24,826 nucleotides of DNA, from contig JAJONK010000032.1 of assembly GCA_021323355.1 (NCBI GenBank), positions 1 through 24,826 on the forward strand, given 5' to 3'. This stretch comes from Deltaproteobacteria bacterium. GTDB taxonomy: Bacteria > Desulfobacterota > Binatia > UBA9968. The notes beneath the pieces were generated by a model. That model made no database searches. It saw only the letters and a list, made by a program, of their open reading frames with translations, and was not told the origin of the DNA. The position numbers and the translations under genes were made by a program. This document shows, piece after piece, positions 7,513 through 14,782 of this stretch (position 1 is the stretch's first letter; each line of letters opens with the position of its first letter).

Positions 7513-8502
7513 TTAATGGTCGTGTTTCTTCTGCAGCCCGCCGTGGCCCATCGCCATGATGTCCGGCCGGGTTATCTTATCTCCCGCCAAAAGGCGCGGG
7601 AGGAGGATATCAAAAGCGCTGAACGGATCATGCAAGACACAGCCCGACAATCCCAAAATCGGCGTACCGTTTAAATAGGCCATTAAAAACATCGAACCTG
7701 GAAGCACCGGAAAGCCGTGAGATTCTATTGTCGCGCCGCTGCGGCGGATACCTTCTGGTGTTTTGTCGTCGGGATCGACCGACATTCCACCGCTGACCAG
7801 AATTATCTCTGCGCCCCTTCGTTGGGCTTCTTGGATAAGCTTGGCAATTTGATCGGGATCGTCATTGGCAACTTGCTTATCGGCCAAATCAGATCCCATT
7901 GCGGCAGCCTTCCGCCGAACTACAGGCTCAAAACCGTCTTGGATTCTCCCCGTGTAAACTTCGCTGCCGGTAACGATCAGATGAATGCGCCGCGGCGGCA
8001 TCGGCAAAATTCTTACGATCGGATGATCTTTACATAAAGCCTCAGCTCGCTGAATCAATTCTTCTTTCACTACGACTGGGATTGTTCGTGTACCGGCCAC
8101 CACATCGCCGTTGTTCACATAACGATCGGACAGCAATGTTGCCATCATCAGATCACCCAGGGAATTGAGACGATAGAGCAGATCAGAGTCGATTTTCAAC
8201 AATCCGGAAATCTCGGCCACTAAATTTACTCTACCTTCACTCGGCCCGACCAGCTTGAGATTGGGACCAGCGGCTGCGTTTGCCAATCTGTGCGCCGCGT
8301 CTTCCTCATGCAGCTCATCACTATCGAGCTCCATAACGTACAGATTTCGCTTGCCGACATCGAGCAGCTTTGAGATATCTTCTTTACGTACAATGTGACC
8401 CCTCCGAAACGCCGGCCCCTTGTGCTTTCCAGGTACGATCTCGGTAATATCGTGGGCGAGTGGAAGTCCCACGGCTTCTTCAACAGGTATAACTTTGAGC
8501 AT
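7513..8502 (-). CDS. Molybdopterin-binding protein (MoeA/MogA-fold, MoCF domain)
   Basis: The 329-residue protein has an N-terminal region (MLKVIPVEEAVG..HDITEIVPG, then GPAFRRGHIV) typical of MoeA-related molybdopterin-binding proteins. A MoCF_biosynth domain covers about residues 172-310, with VTGSEVYTGRI (177-187), VSGGMSVDPDDKTPEG (from 236) and LPGSMFLMAYL. This domain binds molybdopterin and is used in cofactor adenylation or molybdate insertion. The protein is shorter than classical MoeA and lacks its full domain set, so it is better described as a related binding protein than as MoeA. It ends in a short His-containing tail (GHGG..KKHDH) that could bind metal. The start at 8502 was chosen for its AAGGAG site; a longer frame opens at 8553. 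moaA lies upstream on the same strand after a 266-base gap. Confidence 0.87.
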   Translation of the reverse strand: MLKVIPVEEAVGLPLAHDITEIVPGKHKGPAFRRGHIVRKEDISKLLDVGKRNLYVMELDSDELHEEDAAHRLANAAAGPNLKLVGPSEGRVNLVAEISGLLKIDSDLLYRLNSLGDLMMATLLSDRYVNNGDVVAGTRTIPVVVKEELIQRAEALCKDHPIVRILPMPPRRIHLIVTGSEVYTGRIQDGFEPVVRRKAAAMGSDLADKQVANDDPDQIAKLIQEAQRRGAEIILVSGGMSVDPDDKTPEGIRRSGATIESHGFPVLPGSMFLMAYLNGTPILGLSGCVLHDPFSAFDILLPRLLAGDKITRPDIMAMGHGGLQKKHDH

Positions 8503-8768
8503 ATCCTTCTCCTTCAAAAACTCCGCTTGAGGGGGAATTCTTCCACGGGGCATCGTCTTTGTCCAGCTGAGTTGCGCGCGAGATAATTACCTGATTTTAG
8601 TCCGGCTCGCTGCTACTGCCGTCAGCTAATTGGCGCAAGGAAGAGTAGCGCGACGATTTTACTTGGCGATAGGAAACACAGGACTATGTGAGTTGCAAAC
8701 CTTCGCCTGAGCGGCGAGGCGGAGTGGAGGACGGGGCATGGCTACCCCACGATACTAAGACTGATTCC
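8503..8768 (-). other. Leader between moaA and the molybdopterin-binding gene; no gene seen
   Basis: This 266-base stretch (215 bases if the longer frame from 8553 is used) holds no credible ORF or RNA gene. AAGGAG at 8509-8514 is a good ribosome binding site six bases before the chosen start at 8502. Small stems can be drawn, such as CGCCT/AGGCG around 8705-8722 and GGGG/CCCC around 8735-8751, but none has a U-tract. The position, ahead of a molybdenum-cofactor-related gene, is one where Moco riboswitches occur. I could not match the known consensus by eye. Confidence 0.35.
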
Positions 8769-9779
8769 TTAGCCGCCTAACGAGATCATCTCGATTTTCT
8801 TGTGATTCTTAGGGTCGTAGTTGGCCGACCGAAGAGCTTCCAACCGTTCGGCCGAATAACGGTCGGCCCGCTTCTCCCAGATTGAGACAATAAATTTGCT
8901 AATCTCCTCGTCCGTTGCGCCGCCGCGTAACAATCCTTTGACATCGTGACCGATGCCAGAAAATAGGCATGTTACAATTTTCCCATCCGCGGTGAGCCGC
9001 ACACGTGTGCAGCTCGAGCAGAACGGCTCGGTTACCGAAGCAATCACACCGACATCCCCGCGGCCATCGATAAACTCATAATCCACCGAAGGTGCGCTTC
9101 CTCCGGCGCGTCCAACTTCCTTTAGCGGATATTGAGCGTTTATCTTGTCAATGATCTCTTTTTTTGAGACGAGTTTTCCGGATGTCCAGTCGTTGGAATT
9201 GCCGACGTCCATATATTCGATGAAACGCAGGGCAAAGCCGTTGTCACGTGAGAACTCGACCAGGCTCAAGATGTCATCTTCATTTAAGCCTTTTTCGATC
9301 ACCGCATTCAGTTTTATCGGATGAAGGCCATGCTGCTTAGCCGCAAAAATGCCCTCCAAGACCTTGCTCAAGTCGCCGCGCTTAGTCATTTGTCTGAACT
9401 TCTCGGGGTTCAGCGAGTCAACGCTGATGTTGACGCGCTTCAGACCGGATGCTTTAAGTGCTGAGACTTTTTCGGCAAGCAGAGCCCCGTTCGTAGTCAG
9501 GCACAAGTCTTTAAGCCCGCCAATTGAGGAAAGCTTGGCCACTAGCCTATCGAGATTCTGCCTGACCAGGGGTTCGCCACCGGTGAGACGGATCTTTTCG
9601 ACCCCGAGTCGGACAAATAGGGTTGCCAACCGTGAGATTTCTTCGAAAGTGAGAATCTCCTTCTTATGGATCCAATCGTATTCATCCAGCGGCATGCAGT
9701 AGCTGCAACGAAAGTTACATCTGTCAGTCACTGATATTCTGAGATCTTTGATCGGCCGATTTAAAGCATCCACCAGCAT
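8769..9779 (-). CDS. moaA: GTP 3',8-cyclase MoaA (radical SAM, molybdenum cofactor biosynthesis)
   Basis: MoaA carries out the first step of molybdopterin synthesis, converting GTP to 3',8-cyclo-7,8-dihydro-GTP. The 336-residue length is standard. The N-terminal radical-SAM cluster motif CNFRCSYC gives C21, C25 and C28, followed by the SAM-contact motif TGGEP at 66-70. The C-terminal cluster cysteines C254, C257 and C271 lie in CSSCTRVRLTADGKIVTC, with the catalytic Arg residues between them. The C-terminus ends in the Gly-Gly pair needed for activity. The start has no strong ribosome binding site, but the N-terminal sequence (DALNRPIKDLRISVTDRC) aligns with the family from its beginning. The gene is divergent from the histidine kinase gene. 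The molybdopterin-binding gene lies downstream on the same strand. Confidence 0.97.
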   Translation of the reverse strand: MLVDALNRPIKDLRISVTDRCNFRCSYCMPLDEYDWIHKKEILTFEEISRLATLFVRLGVEKIRLTGGEPLVRQNLDRLVAKLSSIGGLKDLCLTTNGALLAEKVSALKASGLKRVNISVDSLNPEKFRQMTKRGDLSKVLEGIFAAKQHGLHPIKLNAVIEKGLNEDDILSLVEFSRDNGFALRFIEYMDVGNSNDWTSGKLVSKKEIIDKINAQYPLKEVGRAGGSAPSVDYEFIDGRGDVGVIASVTEPFCSSCTRVRLTADGKIVTCLFSGIGHDVKGLLRGGATDEEISKFIVSIWEKRADRYSAERLEALRSANYDPKNHKKIEMISLGG

Positions 9780-9872
9780 AGGAATTAACTATGCAGCAAA
9801 GGTGCTAGAGGCGCAAGTTCGGCCAGCAGTTCAACTTTGCTGGCTTTGGACGATCTGTTATCCTGCGCCGGC

Positions 9873-11405
9873 ATGAGTTTGCGGCAGCAGCAAATAGCGG
9901 TTTTTCTGGGTACCATACTCATCATATCGGGTCTGTTCGCTGCGGGTGTCTGGCTGATCGCGCAACGGCTTACTACCGAGGCCACACTACAAACGGCACT
10001 GCTGATGGCGCGCCAGGTGGAAATCGCCTTAGCCGATAGCCTGAAACAACGTCCGGTTATCGTCCAAACCGGCCCGTCGCGAACGCAATCATCCTCGTTT
10101 TGGAGTTTTCTGGGAAATATATTCCCCGGCAAAAGCAGCGCAAACCGGCAACAAACCACTGTCCGCAGGCCATCGCGCCATGAGGAAGTGAAAGGACTCA
10201 TGCGCGCTTACGTCGATCGAAGCGGTAGTATCGAGGCGATGTGGGTCCTGAATGCCGAGGGAATGGTCCTTTATAGCTCAGCGGGACAGGAAGACACGGA
10301 AGCATATAGAGATGCGCAGTTCCATGAAGCGTTGCGTCGCGGGGTTACCTTGATCAATTCCCGACGTCAAGGCAAAGCAACCTATTACGATGTAATGGTG
10401 CCGTTGCAGATGCCGGAGGGGGCGCGTGGCCCAGGCGGATTGCGCTTATGGATCAATCCAGCCGACTGGACTGAGCTTCTGACCGGCATGTGGCGACAGC
10501 TAACTCTACTATTTGCGTTGGGTGGCGGCATCGCCCTGCTTAGCGCATTTCTTACCACCGCGCTTTATACGCGCCGGTTTAGCATTATCAGCGAAACTCT
10601 GCGACAAGCGGAAGCGGGAACTTACGCCGCTCGTCCCGAGTATGCCAGAGAGGACGAAGTCGGCACTAGCTTGGATCTTATCGATCGTCTGGTGATGAAG
10701 CAGCGGAAGAAGGTTGCCGCACCCGCACCTGCACAACGGTTGGCGCTCGCCGCGCGCACCCTGGCGCACGAAGTCCGAACGCCGCTGAACGCCTTGGCCA
10801 TTCATCTCGAACTCCTGCGCAGACCGGCGCAATCTACCGAAGAGCCAAATGGTGCAATCGATCAGCAGCACCGTTCCATTGCCGCGCTTGATTCGAGCCT
10901 GCGCCAAGTGAATCGGCTGATACGAGATTTCACAGATTATTCCGCTCCAGTGACTATGGAACATAAACCGGTGGATCTAGCCGAAGTTCTAAGGACTAGC
11001 TTGGAAGCGATCGGGTCAGCTTGCGCAGCCCAAAACATCAGGCTTGTCCAGGAAACGCTTCAAGGGCCATGGCAAATCCAAGGAGATGCGACTCGATTGC
11101 GCCAAGCCTTCGATAATCTGCTGCGCAATGCCTTGGAGGCGCAGCCGGACGGAGGCGAGATCCGCGTTATGGCAGAGAAGGATGACTCTCGAGTAATGGT
11201 GGATATCAACGATGCTGGACCCGGAGTCTCACCGGAGCAAGAACCGGAGCTTTTCGAATTTGGCAAAACGACAAAAATCTCGGGCAGTGGTATCGGGTTG
11301 CCGCTAAGCCAATTGATCGTCGAAGCGCACGGCGGATCGTTGACTTATCAGGGCAACGGTCATGGCGCTACCTTTCGCTTGATTCTTCCGCTGGAGCCTA
11401 GCTGA
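9873..11405 (+). CDS. Membrane sensor histidine kinase of a sigma-54 two-component system
   Basis: This kinase autophosphorylates on His and passes phosphate to the adjacent response regulator. From the ATG at 9873 the protein is 510 residues. Membrane helix 1 is about 8-30, a periplasmic sensor domain about 33-205 (containing AMWVLNAEGMVLYSS, Cache-like), and helix 2 about 208-231, followed by a HAMP-like linker. The phospho-acceptor His299 is in LAHEVRTPLNAL. The ATPase boxes are FDNLLRNALEAQ (N-box), INDAGPGVSPE (G1) and GSGIGLPLSQ (G2). A longer frame opens at TTG 9837; the ATG is preferred because it begins directly before helix 1, although neither start has a good ribosome binding site. 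The response regulator gene begins two bases after the stop. The signal is unknown; the genes downstream suggest an envelope cue. Confidence 0.9.
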   Translation: MSLRQQQIAVFLGTILIISGLFAAGVWLIAQRLTTEATLQTALLMARQVEIALADSLKQRPVIVQTGPSRTQSSSFWSFLGNIFPGKSSANRQQTTVRRPSRHEEVKGLMRAYVDRSGSIEAMWVLNAEGMVLYSSAGQEDTEAYRDAQFHEALRRGVTLINSRRQGKATYYDVMVPLQMPEGARGPGGLRLWINPADWTELLTGMWRQLTLLFALGGGIALLSAFLTTALYTRRFSIISETLRQAEAGTYAARPEYAREDEVGTSLDLIDRLVMKQRKKVAAPAPAQRLALAARTLAHEVRTPLNALAIHLELLRRPAQSTEEPNGAIDQQHRSIAALDSSLRQVNRLIRDFTDYSAPVTMEHKPVDLAEVLRTSLEAIGSACAAQNIRLVQETLQGPWQIQGDATRLRQAFDNLLRNALEAQPDGGEIRVMAEKDDSRVMVDINDAGPGVSPEQEPELFEFGKTTKISGSGIGLPLSQLIVEAHGGSLTYQGNGHGATFRLILPLEPS

Positions 11406-11407
11406 TT

Positions 11408-12763
11408 ATGGCTCGCCCGCGCGCCATTGTTCTTGTAGTGGATGATGACTCCGCCACCCGCGAAGGCTTGACGGCGCTGCTTCAAAGCTGGGGCTACAAT
11501 ACTTTCGATGCTGCCGACGGAGCTGCCGCCCTGAAAAGCTGCGATAAAGAATTACCCCATGCCATCGTCACCGATCTCATGATGCCTGGCATGAGTGGAC
11601 TTCAATTCGTCGAATCTTTGGGAGAACGGGTGCGACAAATGGCGGTTGTCTTTGTCACTGGTCAGGCGACCGTGGATACCGCAGTGCAAGCCATCAAGCT
11701 CGGTGCCTATGACTATTTACCTAAGCCGCTCGAGCCCGAGCGACTGCGAATCACGCTTGAGAAGGCTCTGAAGCAGGTTGCGCTTGCTCGCGAAGCCGTT
11801 GCACTACGCCGCAAACTCGAGTCGCCGTTGGGTTCTTACGGCTCGCTCATCGGCAAATCCACGCCCATGCGCCAGCTCTACCAGCAAATCAGCCAGATTG
11901 CCGCCACTGATGCGTCGGTTTTAATCAGCGGCGAGAGCGGCACCGGCAAAGAACTCGTCGCCCAAACATTGCACGACCTTTCACCGAGGCGTGAGGCTAC
12001 TTTTTTTGCGCTTAACTGCGCAGCCATTTCGGCAACACTGATGGAAAGCGAACTTTTCGGCCACGAGAAAGGCGCCTTTACCAATGCCATTGAACGACAC
12101 CCGGGTTGTTTCGAACAAACTGACGGCGGCACCCTCTTTCTCGATGAGATTACTGAGATGCCGATGGAGGTCCAGGCCAAATTTCTTCGAGTTCTGGAAG
12201 AACGGCAGGTGCGGCGCATCGGCGGCAATGCAAATATTTCTGTGTCGGTCAGAGTAGTGGCAGCCACCAATCGCGAGCCCGCAAGCGCGGTTAAAGACAG
12301 CAAACTGCGGCAGGATCTCTTTTATCGACTGAGCGTTTTTCATCTTGAACTACCGCCGCTGCGGCAACGTAGCGAGGATATCCCGCTGCTCGCAAATTAT
12401 TTTCTGGAATTCTTCGCCACGAAATACCATCGGTCGGTACCAGAGTGGGCGGGGGATTACACAACTGCACTGCAATCTCACTCCTGGCCTGGCAACGTGC
12501 GAGAGTTACGCAATGCCATGGAACGTCTCTCGGTCTTATCCCCCGGCCCGACTCTGACGGCCAGAGATTTTGAGCAGTTCTGCCTCAAAGCGGTGGTCGA
12601 AGAAAAATCTGAATTGGCACCTATGTCTCTGGCAGAAGCCGAACGTCATGCAATTGAAAAGGCATTAGCCGCGAGCGAAGGCAACAAAACCCAAGCTGCG
12701 CGCCTACTCGGTATTACCCCGAAAACACTGAGCGCCAAGCTCGTGCTCTACGGCAAAGCATAA
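11408..12763 (+). CDS. Sigma-54-dependent response regulator (NtrC family)
   Basis: This is a bacterial enhancer-binding protein of 451 residues in the standard three-part order. A receiver domain (1-120) has phospho-acceptor Asp56, acidic residues at 12-14 and Lys106. The AAA+ sigma-54-activation domain (about 145-380) has Walker A GESGTGKE (175-182), Walker B GTLFLDEI (241-248) and the arginine-bearing segment DLFYRLSVF. A C-terminal Fis-type helix-turn-helix (427-448) carries NKTQAARLLGITPKTL. The sigma-54 contact loop reads GAFTNA (222-227) instead of the common GAFTGA; this region directly remodels the holoenzyme. A GGAG site lies 11 bases before the ATG, and the gene follows its kinase by two bases. 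A matching sigma-54 promoter lies about 240 bases downstream and is a likely target. Confidence 0.95.
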   Translation: MARPRAIVLVVDDDSATREGLTALLQSWGYNTFDAADGAAALKSCDKELPHAIVTDLMMPGMSGLQFVESLGERVRQMAVVFVTGQATVDTAVQAIKLGAYDYLPKPLEPERLRITLEKALKQVALAREAVALRRKLESPLGSYGSLIGKSTPMRQLYQQISQIAATDASVLISGESGTGKELVAQTLHDLSPRREATFFALNCAAISATLMESELFGHEKGAFTNAIERHPGCFEQTDGGTLFLDEITEMPMEVQAKFLRVLEERQVRRIGGNANISVSVRVVAATNREPASAVKDSKLRQDLFYRLSVFHLELPPLRQRSEDIPLLANYFLEFFATKYHRSVPEWAGDYTTALQSHSWPGNVRELRNAMERLSVLSPGPTLTARDFEQFCLKAVVEEKSELAPMSLAEAERHAIEKALAASEGNKTQAARLLGITPKTLSAKLVLYGKA

Positions 12764-12930
12764 AACTCTTCCGAAGTTCGAAACCCTGCATTTTGGCCGT
12801 CGTCGCCAGCGGTGATACTCCCTGCTGCGTGCGGCTGAGGGTGTGAAAGAGAATACTGTTGGATAGTTGTGAAGGATCGGCTTCGGCAGTGGCTATTATC
12901 AGCCGGGTTTGCTTGATCACTGACCATGAC

Positions 12931-12952
12931 TTTTTTACCGCTTTTTTACCGC
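12931..12952 (+). repeat. Tandem 11-base repeat, possible enhancer for the sigma-54 promoter
   Basis: TTTTTTACCGC occurs twice, back to back (12931-12941 and 12942-12952), with no mismatch. The block ends 54 bases before the -24 element, so it is about 80-100 bases upstream of the predicted transcription start. Enhancer-binding proteins usually bind in this range. Known NtrC-family sites are more often inverted repeats, so the role is inference. Confidence 0.45.
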
Positions 12953-13006
12953 TCCCCGACAACATGGCGAAGACCGTAAATAGCTGATCTATAATATTCT
13001 TTATAG

Positions 13007-13021
13007 TGGCATTTGAGTTGC
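13007..13021 (+). promoter_or_regulatory. Sigma-54 (-24/-12) promoter
   Basis: TGGCATTTGAGTTGC matches the sigma-54 consensus TGGCAC-N5-TTGC with only the sixth base different. The invariant GG (13008-13009) and GC (13020-13021) are at the required spacing. Transcription would start near 13033. That is 12 bases before an AAGGAGGA ribosome binding site (13045-13052) and 26 bases before the ATG of the 55-residue ORF. It lies immediately downstream of a sigma-54 response regulator gene, which strengthens the call. Confidence 0.75.
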
Positions 13022-13058
13022 GTTGACAGGGCTCCCGAGAGCTTAAGGAGGATTCGTT

Positions 13059-13226
13059 ATGCAATCAGACCATTTTATTGAAGTTATGGGGTTACTTAAT
13101 GCGATCGTTCGTTGCTTTAGCGACAACATCGAAAAAATTGATATGAACAAACTCGCTCAGCCGTCAGCAGCCGCGCACGCTATCGCAGCTGTGACCATGA
13201 GCACGATGGAAGCAAAAAAAGCTTAA
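13059..13226 (+). CDS. Small protein of 55 residues, function unknown
   Basis: This short ORF reads MQSDHFIEVMGLLNAIVRCF and continues to a KKA terminus. It has no signal peptide. An N-terminal segment (about 6-20) and an Ala-rich segment (37-50, AAAHAIAAVTMSTM) could form amphipathic helices; one cysteine is at residue 19. I recognise no family. Support that it is real comes from the start region: AAGGAGGA six bases before the ATG is one of the best ribosome binding sites in the window, and a sigma-54 promoter stands at the right distance. The secreted-protein gene begins 11 bases after the stop and has no ribosome binding site of its own, so the two are probably translationally linked. The ORF might also act as a leader peptide. 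Confidence 0.65.
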   Translation: MQSDHFIEVMGLLNAIVRCFSDNIEKIDMNKLAQPSAAAHAIAAVTMSTMEAKKA

Positions 13227-13237
13227 TCAAATGTTTT

Positions 13238-13540
13238 ATGAAGGTAGCCAGCTACATAGCGGTGCTAACAATCGCAAATCTGCTACTGGCCAACGTAACA
13301 AGCTCCGTCCTTGCTGCTGGCAAAGGGAAAAATCCGCATAAGCAGCCTGGCACGGCTTCCACCAAGCACAGTAGCAAACAAACCGCAAACCAAGACCCGC
13401 AGTGGTCGGCAGACCCGGCCCGTGGCTGGGTGCGCTCCGATGAAAGTGACGGTATACACGGCCGGGATCGCTCATCGACCGCTCCGAAACAAACCGATCG
13501 GAAAAATAAAGGAAGCGGCAAAGCTAGCAAACGTTTTTAG
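13238..13540 (+). CDS. Small secreted basic protein, function unknown
   Basis: The 100-residue protein begins with a clear Sec signal peptide: K2, then a hydrophobic core IAVLTIANLLLA, and likely cleavage near SSVLA-AG at residues 26-27. The mature part is about 73 residues, strongly basic and rich in Lys, Ser, Gly, Gln and Thr, with few hydrophobic residues. It is likely disordered in the periplasm or on the cell surface, apart from a DPARGWVRSDE segment (about 58-68) that looks more structured. I do not recognise a family. It lies between the 55-residue ORF (11 bases upstream) and the glycine-zipper lipoprotein gene (30 bases downstream), all behind the sigma-54 promoter. An envelope-stress role is suggested by context only. 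Confidence 0.75.
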   Translation: MKVASYIAVLTIANLLLANVTSSVLAAGKGKNPHKQPGTASTKHSSKQTANQDPQWSADPARGWVRSDESDGIHGRDRSSTAPKQTDRKNKGSGKASKRF

Positions 13541-13570
13541 GACGCTCATGATACAGAAAGGAAAAAGATT

Positions 13571-13927
13571 ATGCATACAGCGAAAACATCTTTTGGGAGT
13601 GTCAAAATTTTGGTTTTGGCCGGAACAATGTTAGTGACCGGCTGTGCAGGTGGCTCCTTGTCCACACGTGAAAAGGGGGCTGGAATCGGAGCGCTTGGCG
13701 GCGCCGCGACAGGGGGGATCATCGGCGCCGCTGTTGGCCATCCGGGTGCCGGAGCAGCAATCGGCGGAGCCTTCGGCCTTGGCGCCGGCGCGCTGGTGGG
13801 AGACCAACTGCAAGGTCAGGAGATCACCAATTACCAGCAGCAACAGCAAATTCAAAGAAATCAGGCTGAAATCACCCGAAACCGGCAGACTATTCAACGA
13901 CTGGAACGCCAACGAAATGAATATTAG
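13571..13927 (+). CDS. Glycine-zipper outer-membrane lipoprotein
   Basis: The 118-residue protein has a lipoprotein signal peptide with lipobox LVTGC, so C25 is the predicted lipidated residue. Residues about 35-77 form a glycine zipper: a chain of GxxxG-type repeats (GAGIGALGGAATGG, then GAGAAIGGAFGLGAGALVG) that can insert into or span a membrane. The C-terminal 40 residues are polar and Gln/Asn/Arg-rich (YQQQQQIQRNQ) with coiled-coil character, possibly peptidoglycan-facing. The domain order resembles SlyB/YMGG-type small lipoproteins linked to envelope integrity. AAAGGAAA precedes the ATG by about eight bases. It is the last of three small genes after the sigma-54 promoter; no clear terminator follows in 13928-14134, where I see nothing else. 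Confidence 0.88.
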   Translation: MHTAKTSFGSVKILVLAGTMLVTGCAGGSLSTREKGAGIGALGGAATGGIIGAAVGHPGAGAAIGGAFGLGAGALVGDQLQGQEITNYQQQQQIQRNQAEITRNRQTIQRLERQRNEY

Positions 13928-14134
13928 GTAGCCCATCATGCCGACAGTCAGGACGACTGCTCGCGAATAGACGTGGCGACTTACAATCAATTGCGAACCT
14001 GATTAGTAACAATATCGAGGGCCGTGCCCGATTACGCATTCAGCAGTTGTTTTCGAGGATCCGGACATCCAGAACACCGCTACGTCAACTTATTCAGGTT
14101 AAATTGCACTTCGTACGACTCCTAATACGGCTTA

Positions 14135-14686
14135 TCACCGGATCTCAAATAATAGAATTGTGTGATCGTGAAGAAAGTCGCCGTTGACCCGCTCCGTGCG
14201 ATCGGGCACCCAACCCTCCACAGGAAAATCATGCGATATGACTCTTGCGCCGGGTTTTAACTGTCGGTCGAGAATCGGCCGCAACTTGGCGTTGAATTCC
14301 GGTAACATGTATAGCGTTACAACCGTTGCTTCAGACACATCCACTGACAGCGCATCCTGCACACGGAACTCCGTGAGATGCTCGACCTTCTCTCTAAATG
14401 CATTGGCTTGAGCTTTACGCACAAGATCAGCATCGATCTCGATGCCAACTCCTCGAGCCCCAAACTTTTGGGCCGCGCGAATGATAATCACGCCGTCCCC
14501 GCTGCCGAGATCGTAGATCACGTCCGCGGGGGTCACCCGCGCCATCTCCAACATCCTATCGACCACCCCAACTGGCGTCGGTACAAATGGAACTTCGCCG
14601 TCCGTCCACCGTGGGATGGCGCAAGCGTTTAATACGGCAAGCAGGTAAAGGCCCAACAGGCTTCGCAAGAAGGTTTTCATAGCCAC
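14135..14686 (-). CDS. SAM-dependent methyltransferase with a lipoprotein-type signal
   Basis: The 183-residue protein has class I methyltransferase motif I DLGSGDG (59-65), the SAM-ribose acidic residue in GIEID (81-85) and a TLYMLPEFNAKLRP...LKPGARVISHDF core. That pattern is typical of small methyltransferases related to the FAM173/ETF-beta lysine-methyltransferase group. Unusually, it starts with a hydrophobic leader ending in LNAC (19-22), a plausible lipobox, so the enzyme may be membrane-anchored or exported. If the leader is a plain anchor, the catalytic domain could stay on the cytosolic side where SAM is available. Alternative starts are Met1 (14686) and Met3; neither has a strong ribosome binding site. 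It is transcribed divergently from the carbamoylsarcosine-amidase-like gene. The substrate is unknown. Confidence 0.88.
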   Translation of the reverse strand: MAMKTFLRSLLGLYLLAVLNACAIPRWTDGEVPFVPTPVGVVDRMLEMARVTPADVIYDLGSGDGVIIIRAAQKFGARGVGIEIDADLVRKAQANAFREKVEHLTEFRVQDALSVDVSEATVVTLYMLPEFNAKLRPILDRQLKPGARVISHDFPVEGWVPDRTERVNGDFLHDHTILLFEIR

Positions 14687-14700
14687 TGTTCAATCCTATA

Positions 14701-14721
14701 CAACGAGAATCGGACTCGTTG
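14701..14721 (-). repeat. 7-7-7 inverted repeat over the methyltransferase transcription start
   Basis: CAACGAG (14701-14707) and CTCGTTG (14715-14721) are perfect inverted copies separated by seven bases. The repeat abuts the predicted minus-strand -10 box and covers the predicted start site near 14715. It is operator-like; an RNA hairpin in the leader is the alternative. Confidence 0.5.
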
Positions 14722-14751
14722 GTTATAAAGGAAACTTTCTCAAAGCGTCAA
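14722..14751 (-). promoter_or_regulatory. Sigma-70-like promoter for the methyltransferase gene
   Basis: On the minus strand, TTGACG (14751-14746) and TATAAC (14727-14722) are separated by 18 bases. Each box matches the consensus at five of six positions. Transcription would start near 14715, about 28 bases before the chosen ATG. Confidence 0.6.
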
Positions 14752-14782
14752 TGGCTTTGCCCAGGCATGAACGAAAAGATGG

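Noticed and set aside
12714..13064. 116-codon open frame on the minus strand across the sigma-54 promoter region
   Set aside because: It overlaps the end of the response regulator gene and the promoter, and its product resembles no family. The plus-strand promoter and small ORF explain the region better.
13830..13880. CAG-rich stretch in the glycine-zipper gene as a possible nucleotide repeat
   Set aside because: It simply encodes the Gln-rich coiled-coil tail of the lipoprotein; the repeat is short and irregular.
14752..14766. TGGC...AGGC resembling a sigma-54 promoter before the amidase-like gene
   Set aside because: GG and GC are 12 bases apart as required, but the -12 part is AGGC rather than TTGC. 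A better sigma-70 promoter lies closer to the gene.
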